A stretch of DNA of 64,000 nucleotides from Phocaeicola faecalis (GCF_021730445.1 NZ_JADNRM010000004.1:49521-113520); one strand, 5' to 3'. Counted from the first letter of the stretch, positions 42,491 through 52,931 are shown. The notes: a model not told the origin generated them from the letters alone. A program made the numbers and translations.

Positions 42491-42515
42491 TTTATCTGCA
42501 TTTTCTCTTTATTGA

Positions 42516-43616
42516 TTATGTTTGTGCCAATAATTTAGCTGTTGCCCTATTGGGCTTTCCTGTTTCTGTAAGAGGCAGGTTCTCGACTGGTATGATACGT
42601 TTGGGACACCAGTAGGCAGGCAATACATCCTCACAAATTTTTTGAATTCTTTCATAGCTTTCTTCATTTCCGAGCTTGTTCTCAATGAGTAGAACCACTA
42701 TCTCACCGAATTTCGCATCGGGAGCTGATGTAATCATAAATGGGATGTGGAAATGTTCTTTCAGTGCGGCTTCCACCTGTTCTATTTGTATTTTCACACC
42801 ACCACTGTTTATCGTATTGTCTTTTCTTCCTAATATGCGGAATTGCCCTTTGTCGTTCAGTTCTGCAATGTCGTTAGTGTGTAATATCTTGTCACACACT
42901 TTGGGAGCATTGATAATCAGTGTATTTTCTTTACTCAACCGGATGGAGACGCTTTCAAAAGGAGTGTACCATTCGGAGGCTTCCGCTCCGTTTACTCGGC
43001 GCAAGGCAATGTGTGAAAGAGTTTCTGTCATACCATAGGTAGACCATACATGATTTGGAAAATCCTTTAGAGCGTGTGCCAATGCATTGTCAACCGCACC
43101 TCCGCCGATGATAAGATGTTTGACTTGTTTCAATAATTCTCTTTCTTCGGGAACTTGGAGGGAATTATATACCTGCATCGGAATCATGGCAACAAATACG
43201 GGTGCTTCCTTCAGTCCTTTCAATGGATGGCCTGAAGGGGTGACCGGGAGAAGGTTCAGCCCTGCAACCAGTGAGCGTACCACCACCATCTTTCCCGCAA
43301 TATATTGCAGAGGCATACACAGTAGTGCTGTGTCATTTTCTTTCAGACCGAGGAATGAACAGGTGAGGCAGGCACTTTCCATCATGTTTTCTTTCTCTAC
43401 ACGCATCGGTTTAGGTTGGCCTGTCGAACCGGAGGTGTGGACAAGGACGGTGGATTGATGGTTGAACCATTCGGCGAGGAAAGTAAAAAGTTCTTGCCGG
43501 AAGCTTTGCTTGTCGGCAGGAACATTCATGCGTATCATCGCTATTTCCCAATGGGTATAAAAGATTCCTTCTATTTGGATACGCTGGGTGGTTATGTCTG
43601 TATAGTAAGTATTCAT
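42516..43616 (-). CDS. menE: o-Succinylbenzoate-CoA ligase (short form)
   Basis: An AMP-forming acyl-CoA ligase of 366 aa that activates o-succinylbenzoate in menaquinone synthesis. The adenylation motifs are VHTSGSTGQPKPMRVEK (P-loop), STYGMTETLSH and GRKDNTINSGGVKI, with the C-terminal lid LTETGKPNR. It is about 100 residues shorter at the N terminus than standard ligases, as in other Bacteroidetes MenE. Start chosen at ATG 43616, which overlaps the menC stop (ATGA); an ATG 12 bp earlier (MAVTM) is possible. Last gene of the men operon. Confidence 0.93.
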   Translation of the reverse strand: MNTYYTDITTQRIQIEGIFYTHWEIAMIRMNVPADKQSFRQELFTFLAEWFNHQSTVLVHTSGSTGQPKPMRVEKENMMESACLTCSFLGLKENDTALLCMPLQYIAGKMVVVRSLVAGLNLLPVTPSGHPLKGLKEAPVFVAMIPMQVYNSLQVPEERELLKQVKHLIIGGGAVDNALAHALKDFPNHVWSTYGMTETLSHIALRRVNGAEASEWYTPFESVSIRLSKENTLIINAPKVCDKILHTNDIAELNDKGQFRILGRKDNTINSGGVKIQIEQVEAALKEHFHIPFMITSAPDAKFGEIVVLLIENKLGNEESYERIQKICEDVLPAYWCPKRIIPVENLPLTETGKPNRATAKLLAQT

Positions 43617-44668
43617 TGTGACAGCCATTGTAATAAATCAGGTTCTTGCTCTTCGGGATGAAACCATAAACAGTCACCTTCGATGTGTAGCGGATAGTCT
43701 ATGTTGTCTGTAAACAGTAATCCTGTCCCAAGGCCTTGCGGGAGGGTAGGGTGCAGGGTGGCGCACCATTGGACTATGGCATTTAGTCCGATATTTGACT
43801 CTAGGGCAGAGGTAATCCACGAGCCTATACCTCTTTCTGCAGCCAGTTCTATCCATTCTTCCGAACCGCTGATTCCACCGTGAAGGGAGGGCTTCAGAAT
43901 GATATATTGCGGCTGGATGGTTTCAAGAAGCTCAATCTTGCGCTCACGTTGGTTGATACCGATTAGTTCTTCATCCAGAGCGATGGGAAAAGGTGAGGAG
44001 GCACAAAGTGCACTCATCTCTTGCCATTGCCCGGCGCGGACAGGCTGCTCGATGGAATGAAGGTGGAACTCGGAGAGGCGTTGTAATTTGTCGAGAGCAT
44101 CGGTGGGGGTGAAAGCGCCGTTGGCATCCACACGCAACTCTATCTGTTCGGGGGTAAAGTGTCGGCGGATATGCGCCAATAGTTCCAGTTCCTTTTCAAA
44201 GTCGATAGCACCGATTTTGAGTTTGATACAGCGGAATCCTTTTTGCATCTTTTCTTCGATGCGCCGATACATTTCGTCAAAATTCCCCATCCAGATAAGT
44301 CCGTTAATAGGGATACCTGCCTTTCCTTTACTGAATGGAGTGTGCCAGAATTGAAGGCTGCGTGCCCGGAAATGCAGCAGGGCAGTTTCCAGACCGAACA
44401 GGATGGACGGATAGGGAAGCAAGGCTTCCCGGTCTATTTCTCCGGTCTTTTCGAAGTTCTGGCAGGCGGTAGCCAACTGTTCATCGTAGTTGGGAACATC
44501 GTCACAACTCAGGGCGGGGAGAGGAGCACATTCGCCCACACCATAGTGTCGGCTGTCGGTGTCGGTGAGAACGATATAAGACACGTTTCGGGTGGTATAT
44601 ACTCCTCTCGATGTGCCTGCAGGTTGTTTAAAGTGTAATTGTTTCTTTATAATTCGGGTTTGGAACAT
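43613..44668 (-). CDS. menC: o-Succinylbenzoate synthase
   Basis: A 351-aa enolase-superfamily enzyme that dehydrates SHCHC to o-succinylbenzoate. Catalytic lysines and metal ligands are seen in CIKLKIGAIDFEKE, LRVDANGAFTP, SIEQPVRAG, IALDEELIG and IILKPSLHGGISG. Start MFQTRIIKKQLHFKQP. It is 33 bp after menB and overlaps menE by 4 bp. Confidence 0.95.
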   Translation of the reverse strand: MFQTRIIKKQLHFKQPAGTSRGVYTTRNVSYIVLTDTDSRHYGVGECAPLPALSCDDVPNYDEQLATACQNFEKTGEIDREALLPYPSILFGLETALLHFRARSLQFWHTPFSKGKAGIPINGLIWMGNFDEMYRRIEEKMQKGFRCIKLKIGAIDFEKELELLAHIRRHFTPEQIELRVDANGAFTPTDALDKLQRLSEFHLHSIEQPVRAGQWQEMSALCASSPFPIALDEELIGINQRERKIELLETIQPQYIILKPSLHGGISGSEEWIELAAERGIGSWITSALESNIGLNAIVQWCATLHPTLPQGLGTGLLFTDNIDYPLHIEGDCLWFHPEEQEPDLLQWLSQ

Positions 44669-44701
44669 GGCTGCTAGTGGTTTAAATGGAAAGCTGGGTG
44701 A

Positions 44702-45523
44702 TTACGGAAATTTGGGATAATCTTGGAACCGTGGTTTGCGCTTTTCCAGAAATGCCTTTCCTCCTTCCTGTGCCTCCTCTGTCATATAATAAAGCATGGT
44801 GGCATCTCCGGCAAGCTCTTGGATTCCGGCTTGTCCGTCCAGTTCGGCATTGAGTCCGGCTTTAATCATACGGAGGGCTAACGGACTGTGTTCCATCATC
44901 TTTTCTGCCCATGCCACTGTCTCGTCTTCCAGACATTCAAAAGGAACAACGGTATTTACCAATCCCATTTCCAGTGCTTCTTGTGCTGAGTACTGACGGC
45001 AAAGGAACCATATTTCCCGTGCCTTTTTTTGTCCTACGATTCGTGCCAGATATGATGAACCAAAGCCGGCGTCAAAGCTGCCCACTTTGGGACCTGTTTG
45101 TCCGAAGATGGCATTGTCGGAAGCGATGGTCAAGTCACAAACCACATGGAGCACGTGTCCGCCACCGATAGCGTAGCCATTGACCATGGCGATGACAGGT
45201 TTCGGGAGGGAACGGATTTGTTTTTGTACGTCCAGCACATTCAGTCGGGGAACACCGTCTGTTCCGATGTAGCCGCCATGACCTTTTACGTGCATGTCTC
45301 CTCCGCTGCAGAAGGCTTTGTCGCCTGCTCCGGTCAGTACCACTACATTAATGTCCTGACACTCGCGGCAGTAATATAAGGCATCACTGATTTCGGAAGT
45401 GGTGGTGGGGGTGAATGCGTTGCGGTAACGCGGACGATTGATAGTGATTTTGGCTATGCCGTTATAAAAATCGAAAAGTATGTCCTGATACTCTTTGATG
45501 GTTTTCCATTCTCTTGTTTCCAT
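44702..45523 (-). CDS. menB: 1,4-Dihydroxy-2-naphthoyl-CoA synthase
   Basis: A 273-aa crotonase-fold enzyme closing the second ring of the naphthoquinone. Family motifs: [28 protein letters not shown], the oxyanion/active loop [42 protein letters not shown] (catalytic Asp/Ser region) and the end [17 protein letters not shown]. 50 bp after menD. Confidence 0.96.
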   Translation of the reverse strand: METREWKTIKEYQDILFDFYNGIAKITINRPRYRNAFTPTTTSEISDALYYCRECQDINVVVLTGAGDKAFCSGGDMHVKGHGGYIGTDGVPRLNVLDVQKQIRSLPKPVIAMVNGYAIGGGHVLHVVCDLTIASDNAIFGQTGPKVGSFDAGFGSSYLARIVGQKKAREIWFLCRQYSAQEALEMGLVNTVVPFECLEDETVAWAEKMMEHSPLALRMIKAGLNAELDGQAGIQELAGDATMLYYMTEEAQEGGKAFLEKRKPRFQDYPKFP

Positions 45524-45573
45524 ATATTCTTATTTTTTATTTATTGTAGGGCTTATGGTCCACCGTAGGGGAA

Positions 45574-47241
45574 TTATTTATTTTTAAGCTTGTGATAATA
45601 TTCTCTTAATAGGGTTGTATCTTTTTCTTTGTCTGTAAAGACTTCCATTAGCATGGGTTGCATGAGTGTTTCCGGTGTGGCGAATTGCTTCATCGCTTCT
45701 TCCAGTTCCTCATCGTCGCTCACCTTTATATAGATGAAACCGCGCTCTTCCGCCCACCCTTTGGCGGTGGTGTAATGTTCGGCTGTGATGAATTCTCGTG
45801 AGCGGCTTGATTTGTCCATGCCCGGCAGAGTGTGGAATATCTCTCCGCCTTCATTATTCAGTAGCAGAATACGGATGTTTGCACCGTAATTTTGATTCCA
45901 CAGTGCGTTCATGTCATAAAAGAAACTCAAGTCACCTATGATGATGAAGTTTAGTTTACTGGACGCTGCGGCATATCCGATGGCGGTGGAAAGTGAACCT
46001 TCTATGCCGTTCACACCTCGGTTACAGCAAATTTCTACTCTTGGCGGTATGGTGAATAACTGGGCATAACGTATCGTAGAGCTGTTTGCCAGATGCAGCG
46101 CACAGGGCTCCGGCAATGACTGAATGAGTTTTCCGATAGCCGAGATTTCCGAATAGGGCAGTTCCGGCATCGGAACAGTCTTGCAGTAGTTCTCCCACAT
46201 CAATGGATAGTTGGTCGGTTTGTTGTCCAAAAGGAAAGCAATCTTTTCCAGAAACTCAAACGGGTCCATCTCGATGACGGTCGTCAGGCAACCGTATAAG
46301 TCGGCTATCTTTCCATCGGTGGAAATATGCCAGTGTTCACGCGGAGGATGCTTCCGAAGGTACTTCTTTAGTTCCTTGGATACAATGTGGCCACCGTAAG
46401 TAATCAATAGTTCGGGGGCCATATCGTCCTGACGTTCGGAACTCATGGAATAGATGGCTGCATCGAAGTTCCTGATGGGAATGCCGGGAATGGTCTGATT
46501 GCCCAGGTGTTCCGTCAGCCAAAGGAAATGCTTGTAGAGGGGCTTTACATATTTCTTTTCGAACAGATAAATCAGATTCATCTGCCCCACCACTATCATG
46601 CGTTTGTTATATTTATTCAGACGTTCAATCAGTACTTTGTAGTCGCGGTCGTACACACTCAATCCTTGGTAGCGGGTGATGACGCGCACCTCGGGAAGCG
46701 TTTTGGCGGTGAAACGATAGATGGGTTCGGAGATGGGCACATTGATATGTACCGGGCCTTTGCCGTGGTGGGTTGTCTCCAGTATGGCTTCGTTAATCAG
46801 ACGGTTGCAGAACCATTCGTCTTCATCGCTTTGTACTTCGGGCAAGTTGACCGACATCTTGACCAACGAACCGAACACACCGGGCTGAGGCAAAGTCTGT
46901 CCGTCCATTTGTCCTATCCAGGCGGCAGGACGGTCGGCGGAAATGACGATTAAAGGTACTTGTTGGTAAAAGGCTTCGGCTATGGCCGGATGCAGATTCA
47001 GCAGTGCCGAACCGGAAGTGCAACATACGGCAGCAGGTCCTCCTCCCTGTAGCGACAGCCCGATAGCAAAGAATCCTGCACTGCGTTCATCAGTTACGGA
47101 GTAACAGGTGAAATCTTCTATATTGGCCAGTGTATGTACGATGGCAGCATTACGACTGCCGGGACAAAGCACTATTTTCCGCACACCGTGTGCCTTGAGA
47201 AGTGCTGCCAGCTGAAGTATGTTCTTTTTGTCTGAATACAT
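45574..47241 (-). CDS. menD: SEPHCHC synthase (2-oxoglutarate decarboxylase)
   Basis: A 555-aa thiamine-diphosphate enzyme adding a succinyl semialdehyde unit to isochorismate. N-terminal ThDP pyrimidine-binding part ([26 protein letters not shown], the catalytic Glu region [16 protein letters not shown]) and C-terminal pyrophosphate-binding part ([33 protein letters not shown]). Full length. 83 bp separate it from menF. Confidence 0.96.
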   Translation of the reverse strand: MYSDKKNILQLAALLKAHGVRKIVLCPGSRNAAIVHTLANIEDFTCYSVTDERSAGFFAIGLSLQGGGPAAVCCTSGSALLNLHPAIAEAFYQQVPLIVISADRPAAWIGQMDGQTLPQPGVFGSLVKMSVNLPEVQSDEDEWFCNRLINEAILETTHHGKGPVHINVPISEPIYRFTAKTLPEVRVITRYQGLSVYDRDYKVLIERLNKYNKRMIVVGQMNLIYLFEKKYVKPLYKHFLWLTEHLGNQTIPGIPIRNFDAAIYSMSSERQDDMAPELLITYGGHIVSKELKKYLRKHPPREHWHISTDGKIADLYGCLTTVIEMDPFEFLEKIAFLLDNKPTNYPLMWENYCKTVPMPELPYSEISAIGKLIQSLPEPCALHLANSSTIRYAQLFTIPPRVEICCNRGVNGIEGSLSTAIGYAAASSKLNFIIIGDLSFFYDMNALWNQNYGANIRILLLNNEGGEIFHTLPGMDKSSRSREFITAEHYTTAKGWAEERGFIYIKVSDDEELEEAMKQFATPETLMQPMLMEVFTDKEKDTTLLREYYHKLKNK

Positions 47242-47324
47242 AATTCTTTTACTTTAATATAAATGTATTTCTCTTTTATCGTTCTTGCTCTGTAGGGAGG
47301 AATTGAATTCCTTACGATAACAGG

Positions 47325-48467
47325 CTATCTGTTTATAAATTCAGGATGAAGTATGCTCTTCATCGTGTTCATCTTGTCTCCTGTTTCTGTCCATTCCGAC
47401 TCTACTTCAGAAGAGGCAAGAATTCCTCCGCCTGCATATAAAGTGGTTTCTCCCGGCTCTATCTTCATGCAGCGTAAGTTGACATATAAATCTGTGTGCC
47501 CTTCGGTGTCCAGCCAGCCTGTAAAACCGGAATAATAGCTGCGGTCATATCCTTCATTTTCCAGAATAAACCGGAAAGCATCTTCTTTCGGCAATCCGCA
47601 AACGGCAGGGGTAGGATGAAGTTCCTGAAGTAAATTTCCTATATTATCCGTGTTCTTTAATAAAAAATAAAAGTCGGTCTTGAGGTGTACCAATTGTCCG
47701 GCACGAGCTGTATAAGGACCTTTTTCATTCATCTTATTACCGAACTTTTTGACAATACGGCGGATATAATCAGCCACATAGCCTTGCTCTTCTTGATTCT
47801 TCTTGTCCCAGTCTGTCGGCATTACTTCATTTTGCATCGGCATGGTGCCTGCCAAGGCTACGGTGTGCCATTCTTTGCCATGTCCGCTTAGTAGGATTTC
47901 GGGTGTACTGCCCAACCATGTGCCGGAAACGGGAGTATGACACAAATAAATCATCATACGCGGATAATTGTTGCAGGCACGTACAAATGCGGCCAATGGC
48001 GAGAAGTCATCATTGATATGCCTGGCGGAAGAACGTGACAAGACAAGCTTTTGGAAACGTTTCTCCCGAAGGGGAGTAATGAAGCGTTCAAAAGCTTGAG
48101 CGTATCGTTCCTTATCTGTTTCTTCCGAAATAAAAGGAGACAGTTCATTGGCCTGGTTTTTGCATGTCAACAAGGCATCGGCACACTCTAAAGAGGAAAT
48201 AGCTTCGCTGATTTCATTCCAGTCATAGGCTGTGATATCAGGACGGACCACTACCAATGGATGGTGGTCGGACTGAAGGAAAGGAGCCATGACAAACCCT
48301 TTCTTTCCATTTAACTCCTGAATCTCGGCTAGCTGTTCCACATCGTCCGATGTTTGCAGCACAAAATAGCATTCGTCTGTCCAGGGCAACCGGTAGAGAG
48401 CGAAGCTGAGTCGGCTGCGTGTAAGGCAATCCAATAAATTCTGTGTATGTCTATTAGGTAGATTCAT
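47325..48467 (-). CDS. menF: Isochorismate synthase
   Basis: A 380-aa chorismate-binding enzyme turning chorismate into isochorismate, the first committed step. Active-site parts: KLVLSRSSARH, GSTPEILLSGHG, HTVALAGTMP, ELHPTPAVCGLPK and YSGFTGWLD, with Mg-binding Glu in SEVESEWTETGDKM. Its ATG overlaps the stop of the upstream thioesterase (ATGA), indicating translational coupling. Confidence 0.95.
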   Translation of the reverse strand: MNLPNRHTQNLLDCLTRSRLSFALYRLPWTDECYFVLQTSDDVEQLAEIQELNGKKGFVMAPFLQSDHHPLVVVRPDITAYDWNEISEAISSLECADALLTCKNQANELSPFISEETDKERYAQAFERFITPLREKRFQKLVLSRSSARHINDDFSPLAAFVRACNNYPRMMIYLCHTPVSGTWLGSTPEILLSGHGKEWHTVALAGTMPMQNEVMPTDWDKKNQEEQGYVADYIRRIVKKFGNKMNEKGPYTARAGQLVHLKTDFYFLLKNTDNIGNLLQELHPTPAVCGLPKEDAFRFILENEGYDRSYYSGFTGWLDTEGHTDLYVNLRCMKIEPGETTLYAGGGILASSEVESEWTETGDKMNTMKSILHPEFINR

Positions 48468-48877
48468 TTCTTTTTAAGTATGAAATTAACGACACGAACG
48501 GTAGAAACAAGTTTTCCTTCTGGAGTGGTGATATCTATGTTCCATATATGTGAGGAATTGCCGCGATGAATTAATTGGCCGTTGGCAATCACTTTTCCAC
48601 CCAGAGGAACCGATGATATATGATTTCCGCTTACTTGTACACCGCATGCATATTCTCTCTCGTGGCATAAAGACATTGACCCATGTCCGGCCGCAATTTC
48701 GGCAAGTGCCAATGATGCACCTCCGTTCAGCATGCCAAAGGGTTGTGAGGTACGGTGGTCGACAGGCATTTCGGCACGTACCTCATTGGTGGCAGACGGC
48801 AGGAACCGGATACCCAAGTGTTCTGCCATTGAGTTTGAATAATCGGGTTTGCAAGTTGTTTCTTCTTTCATTTGCAT
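48464..48877 (-). CDS. menI: Hotdog thioesterase, probable DHNA-CoA thioesterase
   Basis: A 137-aa PaaI-family single hotdog domain: MPVDHRTSQPFGMLNGGASLALAE holds the active-site Glu/Gln region and VQVSGNHISSVPLGGKVIANG the core strand. First gene of the men operon and coupled to menF. This position and size fit the DHNA-CoA hydrolase step (MenI) that follows MenB; the function is inferred from context. Start 48877 (MQMKEETT) or 48871; longer readings upstream run into the promoter. Confidence 0.82.
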   Translation of the reverse strand: MQMKEETTCKPDYSNSMAEHLGIRFLPSATNEVRAEMPVDHRTSQPFGMLNGGASLALAEIAAGHGSMSLCHEREYACGVQVSGNHISSVPLGGKVIANGQLIHRGNSSHIWNIDITTPEGKLVSTVRVVNFILKKK

Positions 48878-48899
48878 GTCTGTTCTTTCTATAGGGCTA

Positions 48900-48907
48900 C
48901 AAAAATA
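48900..48907 (-). promoter_or_regulatory. -7 element TATTTTTG of the men operon
   Basis: TATTTTTG on the minus strand, 23 bp upstream of the first gene's ATG. Confidence 0.65.
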
Positions 48908-48995
48908 CATAAAATTTGGATGCAACTGCTTGGAAAGGATGTCTTTTAGCAACAAAAACATTTTATTTTTTGTTTCTGTTTTTGGAAGATATTTT

Positions 48996-49003
48996 TAATT
49001 TTG
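48996..49003 (+). promoter_or_regulatory. -7 element TAATTTTG of the SLC13 permease gene
   Basis: TAATTTTG fits TAnnTTTG and lies 55 bp upstream of ATG 49059. Confidence 0.55.
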
Positions 49004-49058
49004 CAAACGGTACTTATACAAATACAATGACGAATCATTAAATAATAATTTAATACTT

Positions 49059-50921
49059 ATGCTTATAACCATTATTATTCTTGTTCTCTCTGCCGTGTTT
49101 TTCGTGAATGGTAAAATACGGTCGGATATTGTGGCGCTTTGTGCCTTGGTTGCCTTGTTGGTCTTTCAGATATTGACTCCCGATGAGGCCTTGTCCGGTT
49201 TCTCCAATTCGGTGGTAATTATGATGGTCGGCCTGTTTGTGGTCGGGGGAGCGATTTTTCAGACAGGGCTTGCCAAAATGATCAGTTCGCATATCCTGAA
49301 GTTGGCGGGTAAGAGTGAATTGAAATTATTTTTACTCGTTATGCTGGTGACTTCTGCTATCGGAGCCTTTGTGAGCAACACGGGGACGGTAGCCTTGATG
49401 TTGCCCATTGTGGTCAGTCTGGCTGTCAGTGCCAACATGAATCCCAGCCGCCTGCTGATGCCGTTGGCTTTTGCCAGCAGTATGGGAGGTATGATGACCC
49501 TTATCGGTACACCTCCCAACCTTGTCATTCAGAACGCATTGACATCGGCAGGTTTCCCTCCGCTTTCGTTTTTCTCCTTTCTTCCGGTGGGCCTGATTTG
49601 TGTGGCTGTAGGTACATTGGTACTGATGCCGCTCAGCAAATGGTTTCTCTCCAAGCGTGGACAAAGCGGAGAAGACAATGTACATTCAGGTAAATCATTG
49701 AAACAGTTAGTGAAGGAATACGGATTGTCCAGCAATCTCTTTCGATTGAAAGTGATAGGCGACTCACGTTTGCATGGAAAGACAATAATCGAACTCGACA
49801 TCCGTCGCAAGTATGGACTTAATATTCTGGAGGTGCGCCGTGGAGATATGTCACAACATCGTTTCTTGAAAACGATAACACAGAAATTGGCAGACCCGAG
49901 TACCGTGCTGCAGAAAGAGGATATTCTTTATGTAACGGGCGATTTCAATAAGATAAAGTCGTTTGCCGAAGATTATTTACTTGAAATGCTGGATGAGCAT
50001 ATGACGGAAGAAGCGAAAGATTCCGCCAATTCATTGGACTTCTATGATATAGGTATTGCCGAGATAGTCTTGATGCCTTCTTCTAATCTGATAAACCAGA
50101 CAATCAAGGGAGCGGGTTTTCGTGATAAGTTTAATGTGAATGTGTTGGGCATCCGCCGGAAGAAAGAATATCTGTTGCAGGATTTGGGTTATGAACGGAT
50201 TCATAGTGGTGACGTATTGCTGGTGCAGGGTACATGGAACAATATCGCCCGTCTGAGCAAGGAGGATGCCGACTGGGTGGTATTGGGACAACCGCTGGCC
50301 GAGGCTGCGAAAGTTACGCTGGATTACAAGGCTCCGGTAGCTGCGGTGATTATGGTGCTGATGGTGGCGATGATGGTATTTGACTTTATTCCGGTGGCTC
50401 CGGTGACAGCGGTAATGATTGCAGGCATCTTAATGGTATTGACGGGATGTTTCCGTAATGTGGAGGCAGCGTATAAGACTATTAATTGGGAAAGTATCGT
50501 GCTGATAGCTGCTATGCTGCCTATGTCATTAGCTTTGGAAAAGACAGGGGCTTCCGAATATATCTCGAACAGTTTGGTCAGCGAGTTGGGGGCTTATGGG
50601 CCTTTGGCTTTGATGGCGGGTATTTATTTTACCACTTCCCTGATGACGATGTTTATCAGTAACACGGCCACTGCGGTGCTTCTTGCTCCCATTGCAATGC
50701 AAAGTGCAGCGCAGATAGGGGTGAGTCCCGTACCTTTTCTCTTTGCGGTGACATTAGGGGCAAGTATGTGTTTTGCTTCACCGTTCTCCACTCCGCCTAA
50801 TGCACTGGTGATGCCTGCGGGCCAATATACTTTTATGGATTATGTAAAGGTAGGTTTGCCGTTGCAGATTATTATGGGAATCGTGATGGTGCTGGTACTT
50901 CCGTTGCTGTTTCCTTTCTGA
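49059..50921 (+). CDS. SLC13/DASS-type sodium:anion permease with RCK-C domains
   Basis: A 620-aa membrane protein with two halves of membrane helices (about 1-195 and 430-620) separated by a cytoplasmic block (about 210-410) holding two TrkA-C (RCK-C) repeats (LHGKTIIELDIRRKYGLNILEVRRG and INQTIKGAGFRDKFNVNVLGIRR). Each half carries the substrate-loop signature NTGTVALMLPI / SNTATAVLLAPIAM and GTPPNLVI / STPPNALVM. Family members carry sulfate, phosphate or dicarboxylates with Na+; the exact ion here is unknown. Confidence 0.92.
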   Translation: MLITIIILVLSAVFFVNGKIRSDIVALCALVALLVFQILTPDEALSGFSNSVVIMMVGLFVVGGAIFQTGLAKMISSHILKLAGKSELKLFLLVMLVTSAIGAFVSNTGTVALMLPIVVSLAVSANMNPSRLLMPLAFASSMGGMMTLIGTPPNLVIQNALTSAGFPPLSFFSFLPVGLICVAVGTLVLMPLSKWFLSKRGQSGEDNVHSGKSLKQLVKEYGLSSNLFRLKVIGDSRLHGKTIIELDIRRKYGLNILEVRRGDMSQHRFLKTITQKLADPSTVLQKEDILYVTGDFNKIKSFAEDYLLEMLDEHMTEEAKDSANSLDFYDIGIAEIVLMPSSNLINQTIKGAGFRDKFNVNVLGIRRKKEYLLQDLGYERIHSGDVLLVQGTWNNIARLSKEDADWVVLGQPLAEAAKVTLDYKAPVAAVIMVLMVAMMVFDFIPVAPVTAVMIAGILMVLTGCFRNVEAAYKTINWESIVLIAAMLPMSLALEKTGASEYISNSLVSELGAYGPLALMAGIYFTTSLMTMFISNTATAVLLAPIAMQSAAQIGVSPVPFLFAVTLGASMCFASPFSTPPNALVMPAGQYTFMDYVKVGLPLQIIMGIVMVLVLPLLFPF

Positions 50922-51000
50922 GATATATATTTTCCGGAGGTATGCCGGGGCATTTTCTCATGATTTTCAGGCACGGATTATAGGGTTTGCACGAATAAGT

Positions 51001-52389
51001 TTATTCTCTTTCCGCATTAACCGTGTAATCCGTGCTTGAGTGATATACGCCGCTGGTCTTCAGCCTTTTCTTATATTTATAATAAATAATTCCAATCATA
51101 TCCGCTATAAACCATCCGATGGGGATAGACCACCAAATTCCGGTTACTCCAATAGAGGGGATGGCGGCAAGCCCATACGAAAGAGCGACTCGGGTTCCCA
51201 GCGATACAACGGTCAGTACTACAGACATTCCCGGCATACGGATAGCCCGATAATATCCGTATAAAAGGAATAGAATCCCGATGCCGCAATAGAATGCGCC
51301 CTCGATGCGCAGGTAACCGATACCTACATTCAGAATCTCTATTTCATGTGGACGTACAAAAATCAACATCAATGGTTTGGCAAATAAAAAGACCAGAACC
51401 GAAATGAACAGGGAGAAAACGACTGTCGTAATCAGTGCACTCTTTACTCCTTTGCGGATTCGTTCATATTTCTTTGCTCCGAAGTTTTGAGCGATAAAGG
51501 TGGAAAAAGCATTTCCGAACTCCTGTACCGGCATATAAGCAAAAGAGTCAATTTTTATTGCTGCCGCAAAAGCTGCCATAACCATAGTGCCAAAGCTGTT
51601 GACCAGCCCTTGTACCATCAGAATCCCCAAGTTCATCACTGACTGTTGCACACAGGTCAGTGCAGAGAACGAAGTGATTTCTTTCAGGCAGCGGCGGTCA
51701 AAATGCAGGTCGCTGCGGTGCAATCTCAGCTCGGGACATTTAATATAGGTATATCCCATAATTCCCAGTGCAGATACTCCTTGTGCAACAATCGTAGCAA
51801 TGGCGGCTCCCTTGATTTCCCAATCCAACTGTAAGATAAAAAACAAATCCAAGCTTATATTCAGCACAACAGAAACTGCCAGAAACCAAAGAGGGGTGAC
51901 CGCATCACCGATGGCACGCAGAAGTGCGGCATAGAAATTATAGATAAAAGTAAAGCCGATTCCCCAAAAGATAATCCACAAATAATCATACATCATCTGA
52001 TAAATATCATTGGGAATCTGTAATAGTTTGAGAATAGGATGAATGAAAGACAGAGCTACTATGTTTAGTGCGATTGTCACTGTTCCGATGAGCACGGCCG
52101 ATACATAAATGCTTCGTCGTAAAGCCTTCATCTGTCCTGCACCATATTGCAGGGAAAAAACAGTACCGCTTCCCATGGACAATCCCAGCAGGATGGAAAT
52201 AAGAAAAACCATTAGTGTGTAAGCAGATCCGACAGCAGCCAATGCGCCGGAGCCGATATATTGTCCCACAATCAGTGTATCGGCTATATTGTAACACTGT
52301 TGCAGCAGTGAGCCTATAATCATAGGTAAGGTGAAACGTAGCAGGGTGCCTGTGATGTTTCCTTGTGTCAAGTCTACTTTGGATAACAT
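51001..52389 (-). CDS. MATE-family multidrug/organic cation exporter
   Basis: A 462-aa protein with about twelve membrane helices and MATE hallmarks: LTQGNITGTLLRFTLPMIIGSLLQQ at the start and GSAYTLMVFLISILLGLSMG in the first bundle, and AFAAAIKIDSFAYMPVQEFGNAFSTFIAQNFGA in the second. Exports drugs or metabolites by Na+/H+ exchange. Single gene with its own promoter at 52421. Confidence 0.93.
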   Translation of the reverse strand: MLSKVDLTQGNITGTLLRFTLPMIIGSLLQQCYNIADTLIVGQYIGSGALAAVGSAYTLMVFLISILLGLSMGSGTVFSLQYGAGQMKALRRSIYVSAVLIGTVTIALNIVALSFIHPILKLLQIPNDIYQMMYDYLWIIFWGIGFTFIYNFYAALLRAIGDAVTPLWFLAVSVVLNISLDLFFILQLDWEIKGAAIATIVAQGVSALGIMGYTYIKCPELRLHRSDLHFDRRCLKEITSFSALTCVQQSVMNLGILMVQGLVNSFGTMVMAAFAAAIKIDSFAYMPVQEFGNAFSTFIAQNFGAKKYERIRKGVKSALITTVVFSLFISVLVFLFAKPLMLIFVRPHEIEILNVGIGYLRIEGAFYCGIGILFLLYGYYRAIRMPGMSVVLTVVSLGTRVALSYGLAAIPSIGVTGIWWSIPIGWFIADMIGIIYYKYKKRLKTSGVYHSSTDYTVNAERE

Positions 52390-52420
52390 GATACGTGTTT
52401 GTTCAATTTGAATTTTGCCC

Positions 52421-52428
52421 CAAAGGTA
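52421..52428 (-). promoter_or_regulatory. -7 element TACCTTTG of the MATE gene
   Basis: TACCTTTG on the minus strand, 31 bp upstream of the ATG. Confidence 0.55.
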
Positions 52429-52564
52429 ATAAACACTTTTCTGAATGTTCGCTTCTTTGTAGAAGAATTAGAGGATAAACCTTTGCTAACGATTCCTGTC
52501 ACGGCAAACTTTCTTCCGGTAATCTTGTTGATAGGCAAAACATAACTTTTAAAAACGAATCAAG

Positions 52565-52888
52565 ATGAAAGAAAAGAAAGTAGCCCGTGAAGAACGGAAC
52601 AAAGAGAAACTGACTACAGGAGACTGGGTGATGGCTGAATTTTATTCTATCAATTCATTGAAGAGTAGCCGTATGCATTCCGTGATTGAGGAGTTTAAAA
52701 AACAGATGGAAGGGAAGGTAGAAGTCGTACAGGTGAATGTGGACGAAGAGAAACCGCTTGCCGAATTTTATACCATCGTGCATATTCCTACTTATATATT
52801 CTTAAGGAAAGGAGAGCAGTTATGGCGGCAGACCGGCGAGTTGGGGTTGGACAGACTGGAAAAAGCAGTGAAGGAATTTATGGTCTGA
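52565..52888 (+). CDS. Cysteine-free thioredoxin-fold protein
   Basis: A 107-aa thioredoxin-fold protein that aligns along its length with the thioredoxin at 23546: EFYSINSLKSSRMHSVI replaces DFYAEWCGPCKMMKPIL, so both active-site cysteines are gone (SLKSSR), while the cis-proline (HIPTYIF) and the shared QLWRQTG segment are kept. It cannot be a disulfide reductase; a binding, chaperone or regulatory role is possible. Preceded by RBS-like CAAG and no clear promoter; followed by a terminator. Confidence 0.88.
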   Translation: MKEKKVAREERNKEKLTTGDWVMAEFYSINSLKSSRMHSVIEEFKKQMEGKVEVVQVNVDEEKPLAEFYTIVHIPTYIFLRKGEQLWRQTGELGLDRLEKAVKEFMV

Positions 52889-52931
52889 ATCATGTAAAAG
52901 AGGGGGATGTATCAAAACTTCCCTTTTATCG

